A stretch of DNA of 64,000 nt from Thiobacillus sp. UBA3361 (GTDB lineage: Bacteria; Pseudomonadota; Gammaproteobacteria; Burkholderiales; Thiobacillaceae), in NCBI GenBank assembly GCA_002360535.1, contig DEQR01000064.1:78074-142073 (forward strand), in the 5' to 3' direction. Below the pieces are notes generated by a model, which was given only the letters and a program-made list of their open reading frames with translations, ran no database searches and had not been told where the DNA came from. The position numbers were made by a program, and so were the translations under genes. Positions 42,524 through 50,311 of this stretch are shown here, in pieces (positions within the stretch are counted from its first letter, which is position 1; every line of letters starts with the position of its first letter).

Positions 42524-43381
42524 ATGGCTGACGTCACCCTTAACCCCTCCATGCGCGCCAACCTGGCGAGCCTGCAAGCCACTACCGCACTGCTGGGCAA
42601 AACCCAGGAACGCCTATCCACCGGCCTGAAAGTCGGCAGCGCCGTGGACAACCCGGCCAGCTACTTCGCCGCCCGCGGCCACAATACCCGCGCCGATCTG
42701 CTGGACGGCCTGAAAGACAACATCAGTGAGGCCATCCAGACCGTCAAGGCCGCGGACAATGGCGTGAAGGGCATTCTGAGCACCATCGAATCCCTGCGCG
42801 GTATCATCACCCAGGCCCGTACCGCCCTGAACGACACCACCACCAGCGCCAGCACGCTCTCCGGACTGACCACCCAGTACAACAGTCTGGTCCAGCAGAT
42901 GAACAACCTGCAGAGCGACTCCAGCTACAAGGGCATCAATTTCCTGTCCGGGACCAGCACCACCCTGACGGTGAACTTCAACGAGAACGCTACCACCAAG
43001 CTGAGCATGTCCGGCTTCGACTCGTCCTCCAGCGGCCTGTCGATTTCCGGCGGTTCCGCTTCCGGTGTGGGTTCCCTGACTTCCGCTTCGTTGTCCGGCA
43101 CTGCCAGTCTGGACAGCATGGAGGCCAAGCTGAACTCGGCCATCGCCTCGTTGCAGACCAAGTCGTCCGAACTGTCCGCCAACCTGAGCATCCTGACCAC
43201 GCGGCAGACCTTCGTGGGCGACATGATCAACACCCTGCGGGATGGCGCGACGAACCTGACGGTTGCCGACACCAACGTGGAGGGCGCGAACCTACTGATC
43301 CTGCAGACGCGTCAGCAACTGGGTACCACGGCCCTGAGCCTGTCCGCTCAGTCGGCCCAGTCGGTTCTGAGGTTGTTCTAA
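42524..43381 (+). CDS. Flagellin, short form (copy 1)
   Basis: 285-residue filament subunit with only the conserved D0/D1 helices. The N-terminal half contains TQERLSTGLKVGSAVDNPAS and AARGHNTRADLL. The C-terminal half contains DMINTLRDGATNLTVADTN and ends SAQSVLRLF. The outer D2/D3 domains are missing, and the centre (about 150-190) is a Ser/Thr/Gly-rich stretch. The N-terminus (MADVTLNPSMRANL) lacks the INTN motif usual in beta- and gammaproteobacteria and looks alphaproteobacterial. An SD AGGAG is present. About 80 percent like copy 2 by eye. Confidence 0.93.
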   Translation: MADVTLNPSMRANLASLQATTALLGKTQERLSTGLKVGSAVDNPASYFAARGHNTRADLLDGLKDNISEAIQTVKAADNGVKGILSTIESLRGIITQARTALNDTTTSASTLSGLTTQYNSLVQQMNNLQSDSSYKGINFLSGTSTTLTVNFNENATTKLSMSGFDSSSSGLSISGGSASGVGSLTSASLSGTASLDSMEAKLNSAIASLQTKSSELSANLSILTTRQTFVGDMINTLRDGATNLTVADTNVEGANLLILQTRQQLGTTALSLSAQSAQSVLRLF

Positions 43382-43394
43382 TCCGCTGACCTGG

Positions 43395-43436
43395 GGCGGC
43401 CGCGCCAAGGACCAGAAGGTCTGAGGCTCGGCCGCC
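43395..43436 (+). other. Strong hairpin after flagellin copy 1
   Basis: Perfect 8-bp arms ggcggccg / cggccgcc lie in the 70-bp gap. There is no T-tract, so it is more likely an mRNA-stabilising or processing structure than a terminator. Confidence 0.45.
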
Positions 43437-43451
43437 TGGGAGGGTAAGACC

Positions 43452-44213
43452 ATGACAAACGGCATCAGCAATGTAGTGGCTGCCGGCACAGTCCAAGTCG
43501 CCCAAAAAGCGGGCGGGGTCGAGGCCAAGGTCCAGTTGAACAGCCCCCCCCAGGTTTCCGTGCCCAAAGGCACGGATTTCGCCGTTGTGGGATCGGCCCA
43601 AGCCGCCAGACAGGCGCAGGCATTGTCCAGTCTGGACGGCCAACATCGCGCGGCAGACGCGGTCAGGCATGCCGGCGAGGCCTTCGGGCAGATCGGCAAG
43701 CTGTTGGGCCAGGCCGAAGACAGGCTGTGGCAGATCGTCAAACAGTACCCGCCCTATCCGGCAGAAAGTCGTGAGCGGATGGAACTGCTCAACAGCCTGG
43801 TAGGTTTGCGCAAGCAGATCGATGCGTTGACCTTTCCGCCACCCCATCGCGAGCCTGTCACCCTGATCGGTGATTCAGCCCGGACTGACGGTGTGGGTGA
43901 TGTGCAGTTCACCATGGACAATCGGCAGTACACCCTGCATGCGCAACCGGTGCATTCGGGCGCGGAAGGTCTGGATATTCCCGAATTGGGATCTCAGGTC
44001 AGCGATGCAGAGGTTGGCCAGGCACTGGGACAGGTGCAGCTGGCTCGGGAAAAGCTGGCTGCCAGACAGGCGGCCTTGATCAGCGAGCTGGATGCGATTC
44101 CGCAACCCGGAAACGAACAGATCGAAGCCGTGCTTCAGTCCAGCCGCAGCGAACTCGCCGGCCGGGCGGAGACGATCGGCGGAGCCAGCGGCGGTTTAGG
44201 CAACCTCTCTTAA
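43452..44213 (+). CDS. Unrecognised protein between the two flagellin genes
   Basis: 253 residues, not recognised. There is no signal peptide or membrane helix. It has Ala/Gln-rich helical segments (about 40-95 and 180-240), a Pro-rich middle near 100-130 (PPPHREPVTLI), and a small beta-like part, VQFTMDNRQYTLHA. A very good SD (GGGAGG) precedes the ATG. Location between paralogous flagellins, in the same direction, suggests a flagellar role such as FlaG-like, chaperone or export factor, but no family motif supports a specific call. Confidence 0.75.
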   Translation: MTNGISNVVAAGTVQVAQKAGGVEAKVQLNSPPQVSVPKGTDFAVVGSAQAARQAQALSSLDGQHRAADAVRHAGEAFGQIGKLLGQAEDRLWQIVKQYPPYPAESRERMELLNSLVGLRKQIDALTFPPPHREPVTLIGDSARTDGVGDVQFTMDNRQYTLHAQPVHSGAEGLDIPELGSQVSDAEVGQALGQVQLAREKLAARQAALISELDAIPQPGNEQIEAVLQSSRSELAGRAETIGGASGGLGNLS

Positions 44214-44549
44214 CGGCATCCCGCCGTTAATCCTTACTCCCGCGCCAAGCACGCGCGTCGGGGCAATGCCCCCTATCCCCCATTCTTGCCCGGCCATCGG
44301 GCCGGTCACGGCAATCCTTGCCGTCCGGCGGCAAATCGTGTCTCCGCCCACCCCGTCTCTTGTAAAAATACCCAATAGAATCAGTACATAACGACCTGGC
44401 ACGCCCTTTGCAAACACTGTTTGCCAGGCGTTTCAGGCATTGCATGGCGCCGCTGGTTGGCCATGGCGGTAACCCGGCACTTGGGGTGCACAAGTGAACC
44501 GGCCCCATGACAAGAACTGTTTATCTTGAACCTAGAAAGGAGTCGGCAA
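44214..44549. other. 336-bp non-coding region upstream of flagellin copy 2
   Basis: It contains a 7-bp-stem hairpin at its left edge (taacggc / gccgtta, 44211-44229, overlapping the stop of the preceding gene). A GC-rich block with short inverted repeats follows (ccggccatcgggccgg near 44290). Then comes an AT-richer stretch (44360-44395) and a sigma-54 promoter. No ORF here is convincing. The length leaves room for an enhancer-binding site for the RpoN activator. Confidence 0.7.
44397..44412 (+). promoter_or_regulatory. Sigma-54 promoter of the second flagellin gene
   Basis: TGGCACG, four bases, TTGCA: a perfect -24/-12 element and the same heptamer as at the flgB promoter. It lies 137 bp before the flagellin ATG, giving a long leader of about 125 nt that might be a target for post-transcriptional control by FlbT. 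Confidence 0.9.
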
Positions 44550-45407
44550 ATGGCTGATATCACCCTCACCTCGGCGATGCGCGCCAACCTGGTCAGTCTG
44601 CAAAACACCACGACCTTGCTGGGCCGCACCCAGGAGCGGCTGGCAACGGGTCTGAAGGTCAATACCGCCGTGGACAACCCGGCCAGCTACTTCGCGGCCC
44701 GCGGCCATAACCTGAGGGCCACTCTCATGGATGGTCTGAAGGACAATATCAGTGAGGCCATCCAGACGGTCAAGGCAGCCGACAAAGGGGTGGGTGGGAT
44801 CCTCAGCACCATCGAATCGGTGCGCGGCATCATCACCCAGGCACGGGCCGCCCTCAATGACACGGTCACCAGCGCTACGACGCTGTCGGGGCTCACCTCC
44901 CAATACAACTCGTTGCTGGAACAGCTCAACAACATCCGCCAGGATTCCAGCTACAAGGGCATCAATTTCCTGTCCGGCACCAGCACCACCCTGACGGTCA
45001 ACTTCAACGAAAACGCCACCACCAAGCTGAACATATCGGGCTTCGATGCCTCGGCCAGCGGGTTGTCCCTATCCGGCGGCGCGGCCTCCGGCGTGGGCAC
45101 CCTGACCTCGGCTTCCCTGTCCGGTACGGCCAGTCTGGACAACATTGAGTCCCGCCTCAATTCGGCCATCGCCTCCCTTCAGACCAAGTCGTCCGAACTG
45201 GCGGCCAACCTGAGCATCCTGACCACCCGGCAGACCTTCCTGACCGACATGATCAACACTCTGCGAGACGGGGCGACTGCCCTGACGGTGGCCGACACCA
45301 ATGAGGAGGGTGCCAACCTGCTCATCCTCCAGACCCGGCAGCAATTGGGTACGACCGCCTTGGGCTTGTCCGCTCAGGCGGCCCAGTCCGTTCTCAACCT
45401 GTTCTAA
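44550..45407 (+). CDS. Flagellin, short form (copy 2)
   Basis: 285-residue paralogue of copy 1 with the same length and architecture. The N-terminal TQERLATGLKVNTAVDNPAS and C-terminal DMINTLRDGATALTVADTN are almost identical, and the central block YKGINFLSGTSTTLTVNF is unchanged. The Ser/Thr/Gly-rich middle is retained. ATG 44550 has a strong SD (AAAGGAG); the upstream in-frame start at 44526 is rejected. Driven by sigma-54, unlike copy 1. Confidence 0.93.
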   Translation: MADITLTSAMRANLVSLQNTTTLLGRTQERLATGLKVNTAVDNPASYFAARGHNLRATLMDGLKDNISEAIQTVKAADKGVGGILSTIESVRGIITQARAALNDTVTSATTLSGLTSQYNSLLEQLNNIRQDSSYKGINFLSGTSTTLTVNFNENATTKLNISGFDASASGLSLSGGAASGVGTLTSASLSGTASLDNIESRLNSAIASLQTKSSELAANLSILTTRQTFLTDMINTLRDGATALTVADTNEEGANLLILQTRQQLGTTALGLSAQAAQSVLNLF

Positions 45408-45482
45408 GCGTAAGACGCCGCCGCGCGGGGTGCCGTTGGGCATCCTGCCGAGGCGACCAGGGACTCAAGCGGGAGCATGAAT

Positions 45483-45881
45483 ATGCCGTTACATATCGAA
45501 CTGAAACCGGGCGAGAAGATATTTCTGGGTGGCGCGGTCATTGAAAATGGTGAAACACGCAGCCATTTGACCGTGCTGAACGACGTGGCCGTGCTTCGGG
45601 AAAAGGACATCATTTCCGACGCTGACGCCGATTCGCCGTGCAAACGTGCCTATCTGGCCGTTCAGCTCATGTACATGGACCCTGGCAACCTTGCCAGGTA
45701 CCACCAGCTTTATTGGGGCCTGGTTCAGGATATTCTCGCGGCGGCGCCCAGCACCGTCGCCTATTTGGATGAGATCAGCGCCCACATCCTGGCCGGAAGC
45801 TACTACCAGGCCCTCAAGGTTGGGCGTCAGCTGATCCAGTATGAAAAGGAGCTGATGGAGAATGCCCAGCAATCCACTTGA
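45483..45881 (+). CDS. flbT: FlbT-family flagellin post-transcriptional regulator
   Basis: 132-residue protein with the FlbT pattern. The start is LHIELKPGEKIFLGGAVIENG, then VAVLREKDIISDADADSP, a YLAVQLMYMDP helix, and a C-terminal AGSYYQALKVGRQLIQYEKEL segment. In Caulobacter FlbT binds flagellin mRNA leaders and limits translation until the hook is finished. ATG 45483 has GGGAG at 7 bp; ATG 45477 is too close. It overlaps flaF by 20 bp. The family is known mainly from Alphaproteobacteria. Confidence 0.88.
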   Translation: MPLHIELKPGEKIFLGGAVIENGETRSHLTVLNDVAVLREKDIISDADADSPCKRAYLAVQLMYMDPGNLARYHQLYWGLVQDILAAAPSTVAYLDEISAHILAGSYYQALKVGRQLIQYEKELMENAQQST

Positions 45882-46239
45882 TGCGTATCAGGATGTTGAA
45901 CGGGCCACCCTGTCGGGGCGCGAGTTGGAAGCTTCGGTGCTGAACAAGGCGGCCACGCTGCTCATCGACGCCAAGAACCGCTGGAACGAGGCGGATCACG
46001 AAGCCAGCCTGGACACGGCCCTGAAATACAACCAGCGCATCTGGAGCTTTTTCCAGGTGGAGGTCTCCAGCGAGGAGAACCCCCTGCCGGTGGAGATCAA
46101 GCGCAACATCCTGTCCCTGAGTTCCTTCGTTGACCGGCGCACCTTCGACATCATGGCCTACCCGGAACCGGACAAGCTCAACATGCTGATCAACATCAAC
46201 CACAACATCGCCGCCGGATTGCGCGGCGACAAGGGCTGA
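45862..46239 (+). CDS. flaF: FlaF-family flagellin assembly/regulatory protein
   Basis: 125-residue helical protein with FlaF features: ATLSGRELEASVLNKAATLL, then LDTALKYNQRIWSFFQVEV and ENPLPVEIKRNILSLSSFVDRRT. In alphaproteobacteria FlaF acts opposite FlbT and is needed for flagellin synthesis or secretion. It overlaps flbT. A nucleotide-sugar gene starts only about 25 bp later on the same strand, suggesting co-transcription with the glycan genes. Confidence 0.88.
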   Translation: MPSNPLDAYQDVERATLSGRELEASVLNKAATLLIDAKNRWNEADHEASLDTALKYNQRIWSFFQVEVSSEENPLPVEIKRNILSLSSFVDRRTFDIMAYPEPDKLNMLININHNIAAGLRGDKG

Positions 46240-46264
46240 CGCCGATGGGAGCACCCCCTTGGGC

Positions 46265-47038
46265 ATGAAGTGCGTCATCCTGGCGGGTGGTCTCGGCACC
46301 CGCATCAGCGAGGAATCGCACCTCAAGCCCAAGCCGATGATCGAGGTGGGCGGCAAGCCGATCATCTGGCACATCATGAAGATCTACTCCGCCCACGGCA
46401 TCAATGAATTCATTGTCTGCCTGGGCTACAAGGGCTATGTGATCAAGGAGTATTTCGCCAACTACTTCCTGCACATGTCCGACGTGACCTTCGACATGCA
46501 GGCCAACCGGATGGAGGTCCACGAGCGCCACGCCGAACCATGGCGCGTCACCCTTGTCGATACCGGCGAACAGACCATGACCGGCGGGCGGCTGAAGCGG
46601 GTGGAAAATTTCGTCCGCGACGAAAGCGAGTTCTGCTTCACCTACGGCGATGGCCTGTCAGACGTCGATATCGGCGCCCTGGTGCGCTTCCACCGCGACC
46701 ATGGCCGCCTGGCCACCACCACTGCCGTACAGCCCCCGGGCCGTTTCGGCGCCCTGGACATGAGCGGTGCGGCGATCAAGCGTTTCGAGGAGAAACCGAA
46801 AGGCGAAGGCGGCTGGATCAACGGCGGTTTTTTCGTGCTCTCGCCCGCCTGCCTGGGTCTGATCCGCGACGACAGCACCGTGTGGGAAGGCCGCCCGCTG
46901 CAAACGCTGGCCGAACGGGGCGAGATCATGGGCTACAAGCACGACGGCTTCTGGCAGCCCATGGACACCCTGCGCGACAAGCTGCACCTGGAAGCGCTCT
47001 GGGAAGGCGGAAAGGCCCCTTGGCGATGCTGGGCGTGA
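46265..47038 (+). CDS. rfbF: Glucose-1-phosphate cytidylyltransferase
   Basis: 257-residue enzyme making CDP-glucose, the entry to CDP-3,6-dideoxyhexoses. The signature GGLGTRISEESHLKPKPM is followed by VGGKPIIWHIMKIYS and the product-site WINGGFFVLSP and FWQPMDTLRD. ATG 46265 gives the standard N-terminus; a TTG at 46259 has better SD spacing (GGGAG, 7 bp) and may be the real initiator. It overlaps rfbG by 13 bp. Confidence 0.95.
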   Translation: MKCVILAGGLGTRISEESHLKPKPMIEVGGKPIIWHIMKIYSAHGINEFIVCLGYKGYVIKEYFANYFLHMSDVTFDMQANRMEVHERHAEPWRVTLVDTGEQTMTGGRLKRVENFVRDESEFCFTYGDGLSDVDIGALVRFHRDHGRLATTTAVQPPGRFGALDMSGAAIKRFEEKPKGEGGWINGGFFVLSPACLGLIRDDSTVWEGRPLQTLAERGEIMGYKHDGFWQPMDTLRDKLHLEALWEGGKAPWRCWA

Positions 47039-48081
47039 CGCCGGCGTTCTGGCGGGACCGCTCCGTCCTCGTCACCGGCCATACCGGTTTCAAGGGCGGC
47101 TGGCTGAGTCTCTGGTTGCGGCATCTGGGCGCCCGCGTGACTGGCTATGCACTGCCGCCGGCCACCGAGCCGGCCCTGTTCGGCGTCGCCAGGGTGGCCG
47201 ATGGGATCGGCCACCGGTTGGGTGATCTAGACGACCGCGACGCGCTCGCACAGGCCCTGCTCGCCGCAGAACCGGAAATCGTCTTCCACCTGGCCGCCCA
47301 AGCCTTGGTCAAGGAAGGCTACCGTGATCCCGTCGGCACCCTGGCGAGCAACGTCATGGGCACCGCCCACCTGTTGGAGGCCGTCCGGCAAACGCCCGGT
47401 GTGCGCGCCGTGGTGGTGGTCACCAGCGACAAGTGCTACGCCAACCGCGAATGGTTGTGGCCCTATCGCGAGAACGAGGCCCTCGGTGGCCGCGATCCCT
47501 ATTCCGCCAGCAAGGCCTGCGCCGAGATCGTCGCCGCAGCCTGGCGCGATTCCTTTCCCCGCGACGGCTTGGCCATCGCCACCGCCCGCGCCGGCAACGT
47601 CATCGGCGGCGGCGACTGGGCCGCCGACCGGCTGGTGCCCGACGCCGCGCGCGCCTGGTCCGCCGGCGAACCGATCCGGGTGCGCTACCCCCAAGCGGTG
47701 CGTCCCTGGCAACACGTATTAGAACCCCTGCACGGCTATCTGCTGTTGGCCGAGCGGCTTCACGCGGGAGAAGCGGCCGAGTCGTGGAATTTCGGCCCCG
47801 ACGAGGCCGACATGCTGCCGGTGGGCGAGTTGCTCGATCGCTTGGCCGGGCATTGGGGAGATGGCGTGCGGTGGATCGGCGACGCGCAGCCGCATCCGCA
47901 TGAAGCCGGCCTGCTGCGGCTGGACAGCAGCCGGGCCAGGACGCTCTTGGGTTGGCGGCCGCGCTGGGCGCTCGACCAGGCCTTGCGACGGACGGCCGAG
48001 TGGTATCGGGCGTTCCATGCCGGGGGCGACATGCTGGAGCGTTGTCTCGCGGAGATCGAGGAATACCAGGGGACGGCATGA
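47026..48081 (+). CDS. rfbG: CDP-glucose 4,6-dehydratase
   Basis: 351-residue SDR enzyme producing CDP-4-keto-6-deoxyglucose. The NAD motif is TGHTGFKGGWLSLWL, typical of RfbG/DdhB. The dehydratase motifs VVVTSDKCYANREW and Tyr-x3-Lys in PYSASKACAEI are present, as is the RPWQHVLEPL substrate segment. ATG 47026 lies inside the rfbF end; the much longer open frame upstream runs out of frame through rfbF and is rejected. Confidence 0.94.
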   Translation: MLGVTPAFWRDRSVLVTGHTGFKGGWLSLWLRHLGARVTGYALPPATEPALFGVARVADGIGHRLGDLDDRDALAQALLAAEPEIVFHLAAQALVKEGYRDPVGTLASNVMGTAHLLEAVRQTPGVRAVVVVTSDKCYANREWLWPYRENEALGGRDPYSASKACAEIVAAAWRDSFPRDGLAIATARAGNVIGGGDWAADRLVPDAARAWSAGEPIRVRYPQAVRPWQHVLEPLHGYLLLAERLHAGEAAESWNFGPDEADMLPVGELLDRLAGHWGDGVRWIGDAQPHPHEAGLLRLDSSRARTLLGWRPRWALDQALRRTAEWYRAFHAGGDMLERCLAEIEEYQGTA

Positions 48082-49688
48082 AGCGTCATGGCGCGGAGCA
48101 AGAACAAGCCTTGGCTCAGCCCCTATCCCGAGCCTTGAGCAGAAACCTCAATATGAATCATCCCAACCAGGCAGGCCAAATCACCCGCGACGCCACAGGC
48201 ACCTGGTGGCTCAACTTCGACGGCCGGCGTGCCTTGGCCCTCGCCGCCGGCGGCGTACCGCTCGCCGATGCCGATTGGCTGGAAAGGCCGGCGGGCGCGC
48301 CCGCGGCCGTGGATCTGGACACCATCCGTCCCTGGCCGGAAGGCCTGCCCGACCTGGGCCGGATCGGCAGGCAGGCCCTCATGCGCCTCGCCCGCTTGCG
48401 CGTGCAACGCGAAGTCGCGGCCTACGGCGCGTTATTTGAAACCGGCGAGGCTTTCCGTCCCGGCGCCGACCCCATCCCGCCCTCCGGCAAGGTCGTCGGC
48501 ACGCCGGAACTGGCCGCCCTGGTGGATGCCTCCCTGGACGGCTGGCTGACCACCGGCCGCCACAACGAAACTTTCGAGGCGCGCCTGGGCGCCTGGCTGG
48601 GACGCCGCCAGGTGCGCACCGTCAACTCCGGCTCCTCCGCCAATCTGGTGGCGGTGGCCGCCCTGACCTCGCACCTGCTGGGCGACCGGGCGCTGAAGCC
48701 CGGCGACGAGGTGATCACCGTCGCCGCCGGTTTTCCCACCACCGTCAACCCGCTGCTCATCCATGGCCTGGTGCCGGTGTTCGTCGATATCCACATCCCG
48801 ACTTACAACATCGATCCAGACAAGCTGGAAGCCGCCGTGACGCCCCGGACCCGCGCCATCGTCCTGGCCCACACCCTAGGCAATCCGTTCAACCTGGATG
48901 CGGTGATGGACCTGGCCCGGCGTCACGACCTGTGGGTGATGGAGGATTGCTGCGACGCCCTGGGCTCCACCTGGCACGGACGTCACGTCGGCACCTTCGG
49001 ACACATCGGCACGCTCAGCTTCTACCCCGCACACCACATCACCATGGGCGAGGGCGGGGCGGTATTCACCGACGACGACACCCTCGCGCGCGCCGCCGAA
49101 TCGATCCGCGACTGGGGCCGCGACTGCTGGTGCGCCCCCGGCAAGGACAACACCTGCGGGCGGCGCTTCTGCTGGAAACTGGGCGACCTGCCGGAGGGCT
49201 ACGACCACAAGTACGTCTATTCCCACCTGGGCTACAACCTGAAGATCACCGACATGCAGGCCGCCTGCGGCCTGGCGCAGATGGACCGGCTGCCCGGCTT
49301 CGTCGCCGCACGGCGACGCAATTTCGATGAGCTGTGCGGCCGGCTGGCAGCGCTGGAGGAATTCCTCGTCCTGCCCGAGGCCACGCCCGGCGGCGAACCT
49401 TCGTGGTTCGGGTTCCCCATCACCCTGCGCGACACCGCCGGCACCACCCGCCTGGACCTGCTGCGCTATCTGGACCAGTACCGCATTGGCACGCGCCTGC
49501 TGTTCGCCGGCAACCTCACCCGGCAACCGTATTTCGCCGGCCGCCAATACCGCGTCGCCGGCGATCTGACGGCCACCGAGCGGGTCGCCGAGAACACCTT
49601 CTGGGTCGGCGTCTGGCCCGGCTTGGACGACGCGCGCCTGGACTACCTGGCCGACCGTCTGGGCGAGTACTTCGGAGTGGGTTTTTGA
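48078..49688 (+). CDS. rfbH: CDP-4-keto-6-deoxyglucose-3-dehydrase (E1, PLP and 2Fe-2S)
   Basis: 536-residue PMP-dependent dehydrase that removes the C3 hydroxyl. The PLP-site lysine is replaced by His in HHITMGEGG (His319-His320), the mark of E1/RfbH rather than an aminotransferase. The iron-sulfur motif C-x57-C-x-C-x7-C is exact at Cys292, Cys350, Cys352 and Cys360, and the His follows Cys292 by 27 residues as in the Yersinia enzyme. The N-terminus is about 95 residues longer than E1 (to about residue 100). The reductase partner E3 (rfbI/ascD) is not in the window. Start ATG overlaps the rfbG stop. Confidence 0.95.
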   Translation: MKRHGAEQEQALAQPLSRALSRNLNMNHPNQAGQITRDATGTWWLNFDGRRALALAAGGVPLADADWLERPAGAPAAVDLDTIRPWPEGLPDLGRIGRQALMRLARLRVQREVAAYGALFETGEAFRPGADPIPPSGKVVGTPELAALVDASLDGWLTTGRHNETFEARLGAWLGRRQVRTVNSGSSANLVAVAALTSHLLGDRALKPGDEVITVAAGFPTTVNPLLIHGLVPVFVDIHIPTYNIDPDKLEAAVTPRTRAIVLAHTLGNPFNLDAVMDLARRHDLWVMEDCCDALGSTWHGRHVGTFGHIGTLSFYPAHHITMGEGGAVFTDDDTLARAAESIRDWGRDCWCAPGKDNTCGRRFCWKLGDLPEGYDHKYVYSHLGYNLKITDMQAACGLAQMDRLPGFVAARRRNFDELCGRLAALEEFLVLPEATPGGEPSWFGFPITLRDTAGTTRLDLLRYLDQYRIGTRLLFAGNLTRQPYFAGRQYRVAGDLTATERVAENTFWVGVWPGLDDARLDYLADRLGEYFGVGF

Positions 49689-50311
49689 GCGCGCCGGTCT
49701 TTGAAGTCCGCGAGACCGGCCTGCCCGGCTGTTTGGAACTGCTGCCGCCGCGCCAGCGCGATGCCCGGGGCGGTTTCGTCAAGGTCTTCCACCGCGATGC
49801 CTTCGCCGCGTTGGGCCTGGAGACCGATTATCCCGAGGAGTACTACTCCCGTTCGCGCCAGGGCGTCCTGCGCGGCCTGCATTTCCAGACCCCGCCCGCC
49901 GAGCACACCAAGCTGGTGTTCTGCGTCGAGGGCCGGGTGCAGGACGTGGCGCTGGACCTGCGCGCCGGCTCGCCCACTTACGGCCAGCATGCGGTGGTTG
50001 AACTGTCCGCCGAGGCAGCCAACGCCATCTACCTGCCGCCCGGCCTGGCGCACGGCTTCTGCGTGCTGAGCGACTGGGCGACTTTGGTTTACAAGGTCTC
50101 CAGCCAGTATTCGCCGGAACACGACGCGGGCATCCTGTGGAACTCGGCCGGGATCGATTGGGCGGTGGATGCGCCGATCCTGTCGGAGCGGGACGCGGGG
50201 CATCCGGCGCTGGCGGTGTTCGTGGCGCCGTTTTGCTTTGGTACCGCTCCCCACCCCGGCCCTCCCCCGCTCGCGGGTGAGGGAGAAAATCGCGCGGGGG
50301 AGGGGGCATGA
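49685..50311 (+). CDS. RmlC-like cupin epimerase, probably CDP-3,6-dideoxyhexulose 5-epimerase (AscE-like)
   Basis: 208-residue cupin of the dTDP-4-dehydrorhamnose 3,5-epimerase family, with GVLRGLHFQTPPAEHTKLV (catalytic His) and LPPGLAHGFCVLSD. A true rfbC lies at 33.8 kb, so this second copy inside a CDP-dideoxyhexose cluster is best explained as the AscE type acting on the CDP-sugar. TTG 49685 has GGAG at 8 bp and overlaps the rfbH stop (TTGA). The last 20 or so residues (APHPGPPPLAGEGENRAGEG) come from an inserted GC-rich palindromic repeat, not the fold. Confidence 0.8.
   Translation: MSAPVFEVRETGLPGCLELLPPRQRDARGGFVKVFHRDAFAALGLETDYPEEYYSRSRQGVLRGLHFQTPPAEHTKLVFCVEGRVQDVALDLRAGSPTYGQHAVVELSAEAANAIYLPPGLAHGFCVLSDWATLVYKVSSQYSPEHDAGILWNSAGIDWAVDAPILSERDAGHPALAVFVAPFCFGTAPHPGPPPLAGEGENRAGEGA
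50251..50307. repeat. GC-rich palindromic repeat forming the C-terminus of the epimerase gene
   Basis: Sequence of the ccctcccccgctcgcgggtga type with complementary arms (ccctcccccgc / gcgggtgaggg and gcgggggaggggg). It resembles intergenic repeats flanking many genes in GC-rich proteobacteria. It provides the SD-like ggaggggg for the next gene. Confidence 0.65.

Noticed and set aside
44211..44229. Terminator after the unrecognised flagellar-locus gene
   Set aside because: The hairpin has a stable 7-bp stem, but no T-tract follows, so termination cannot be claimed.
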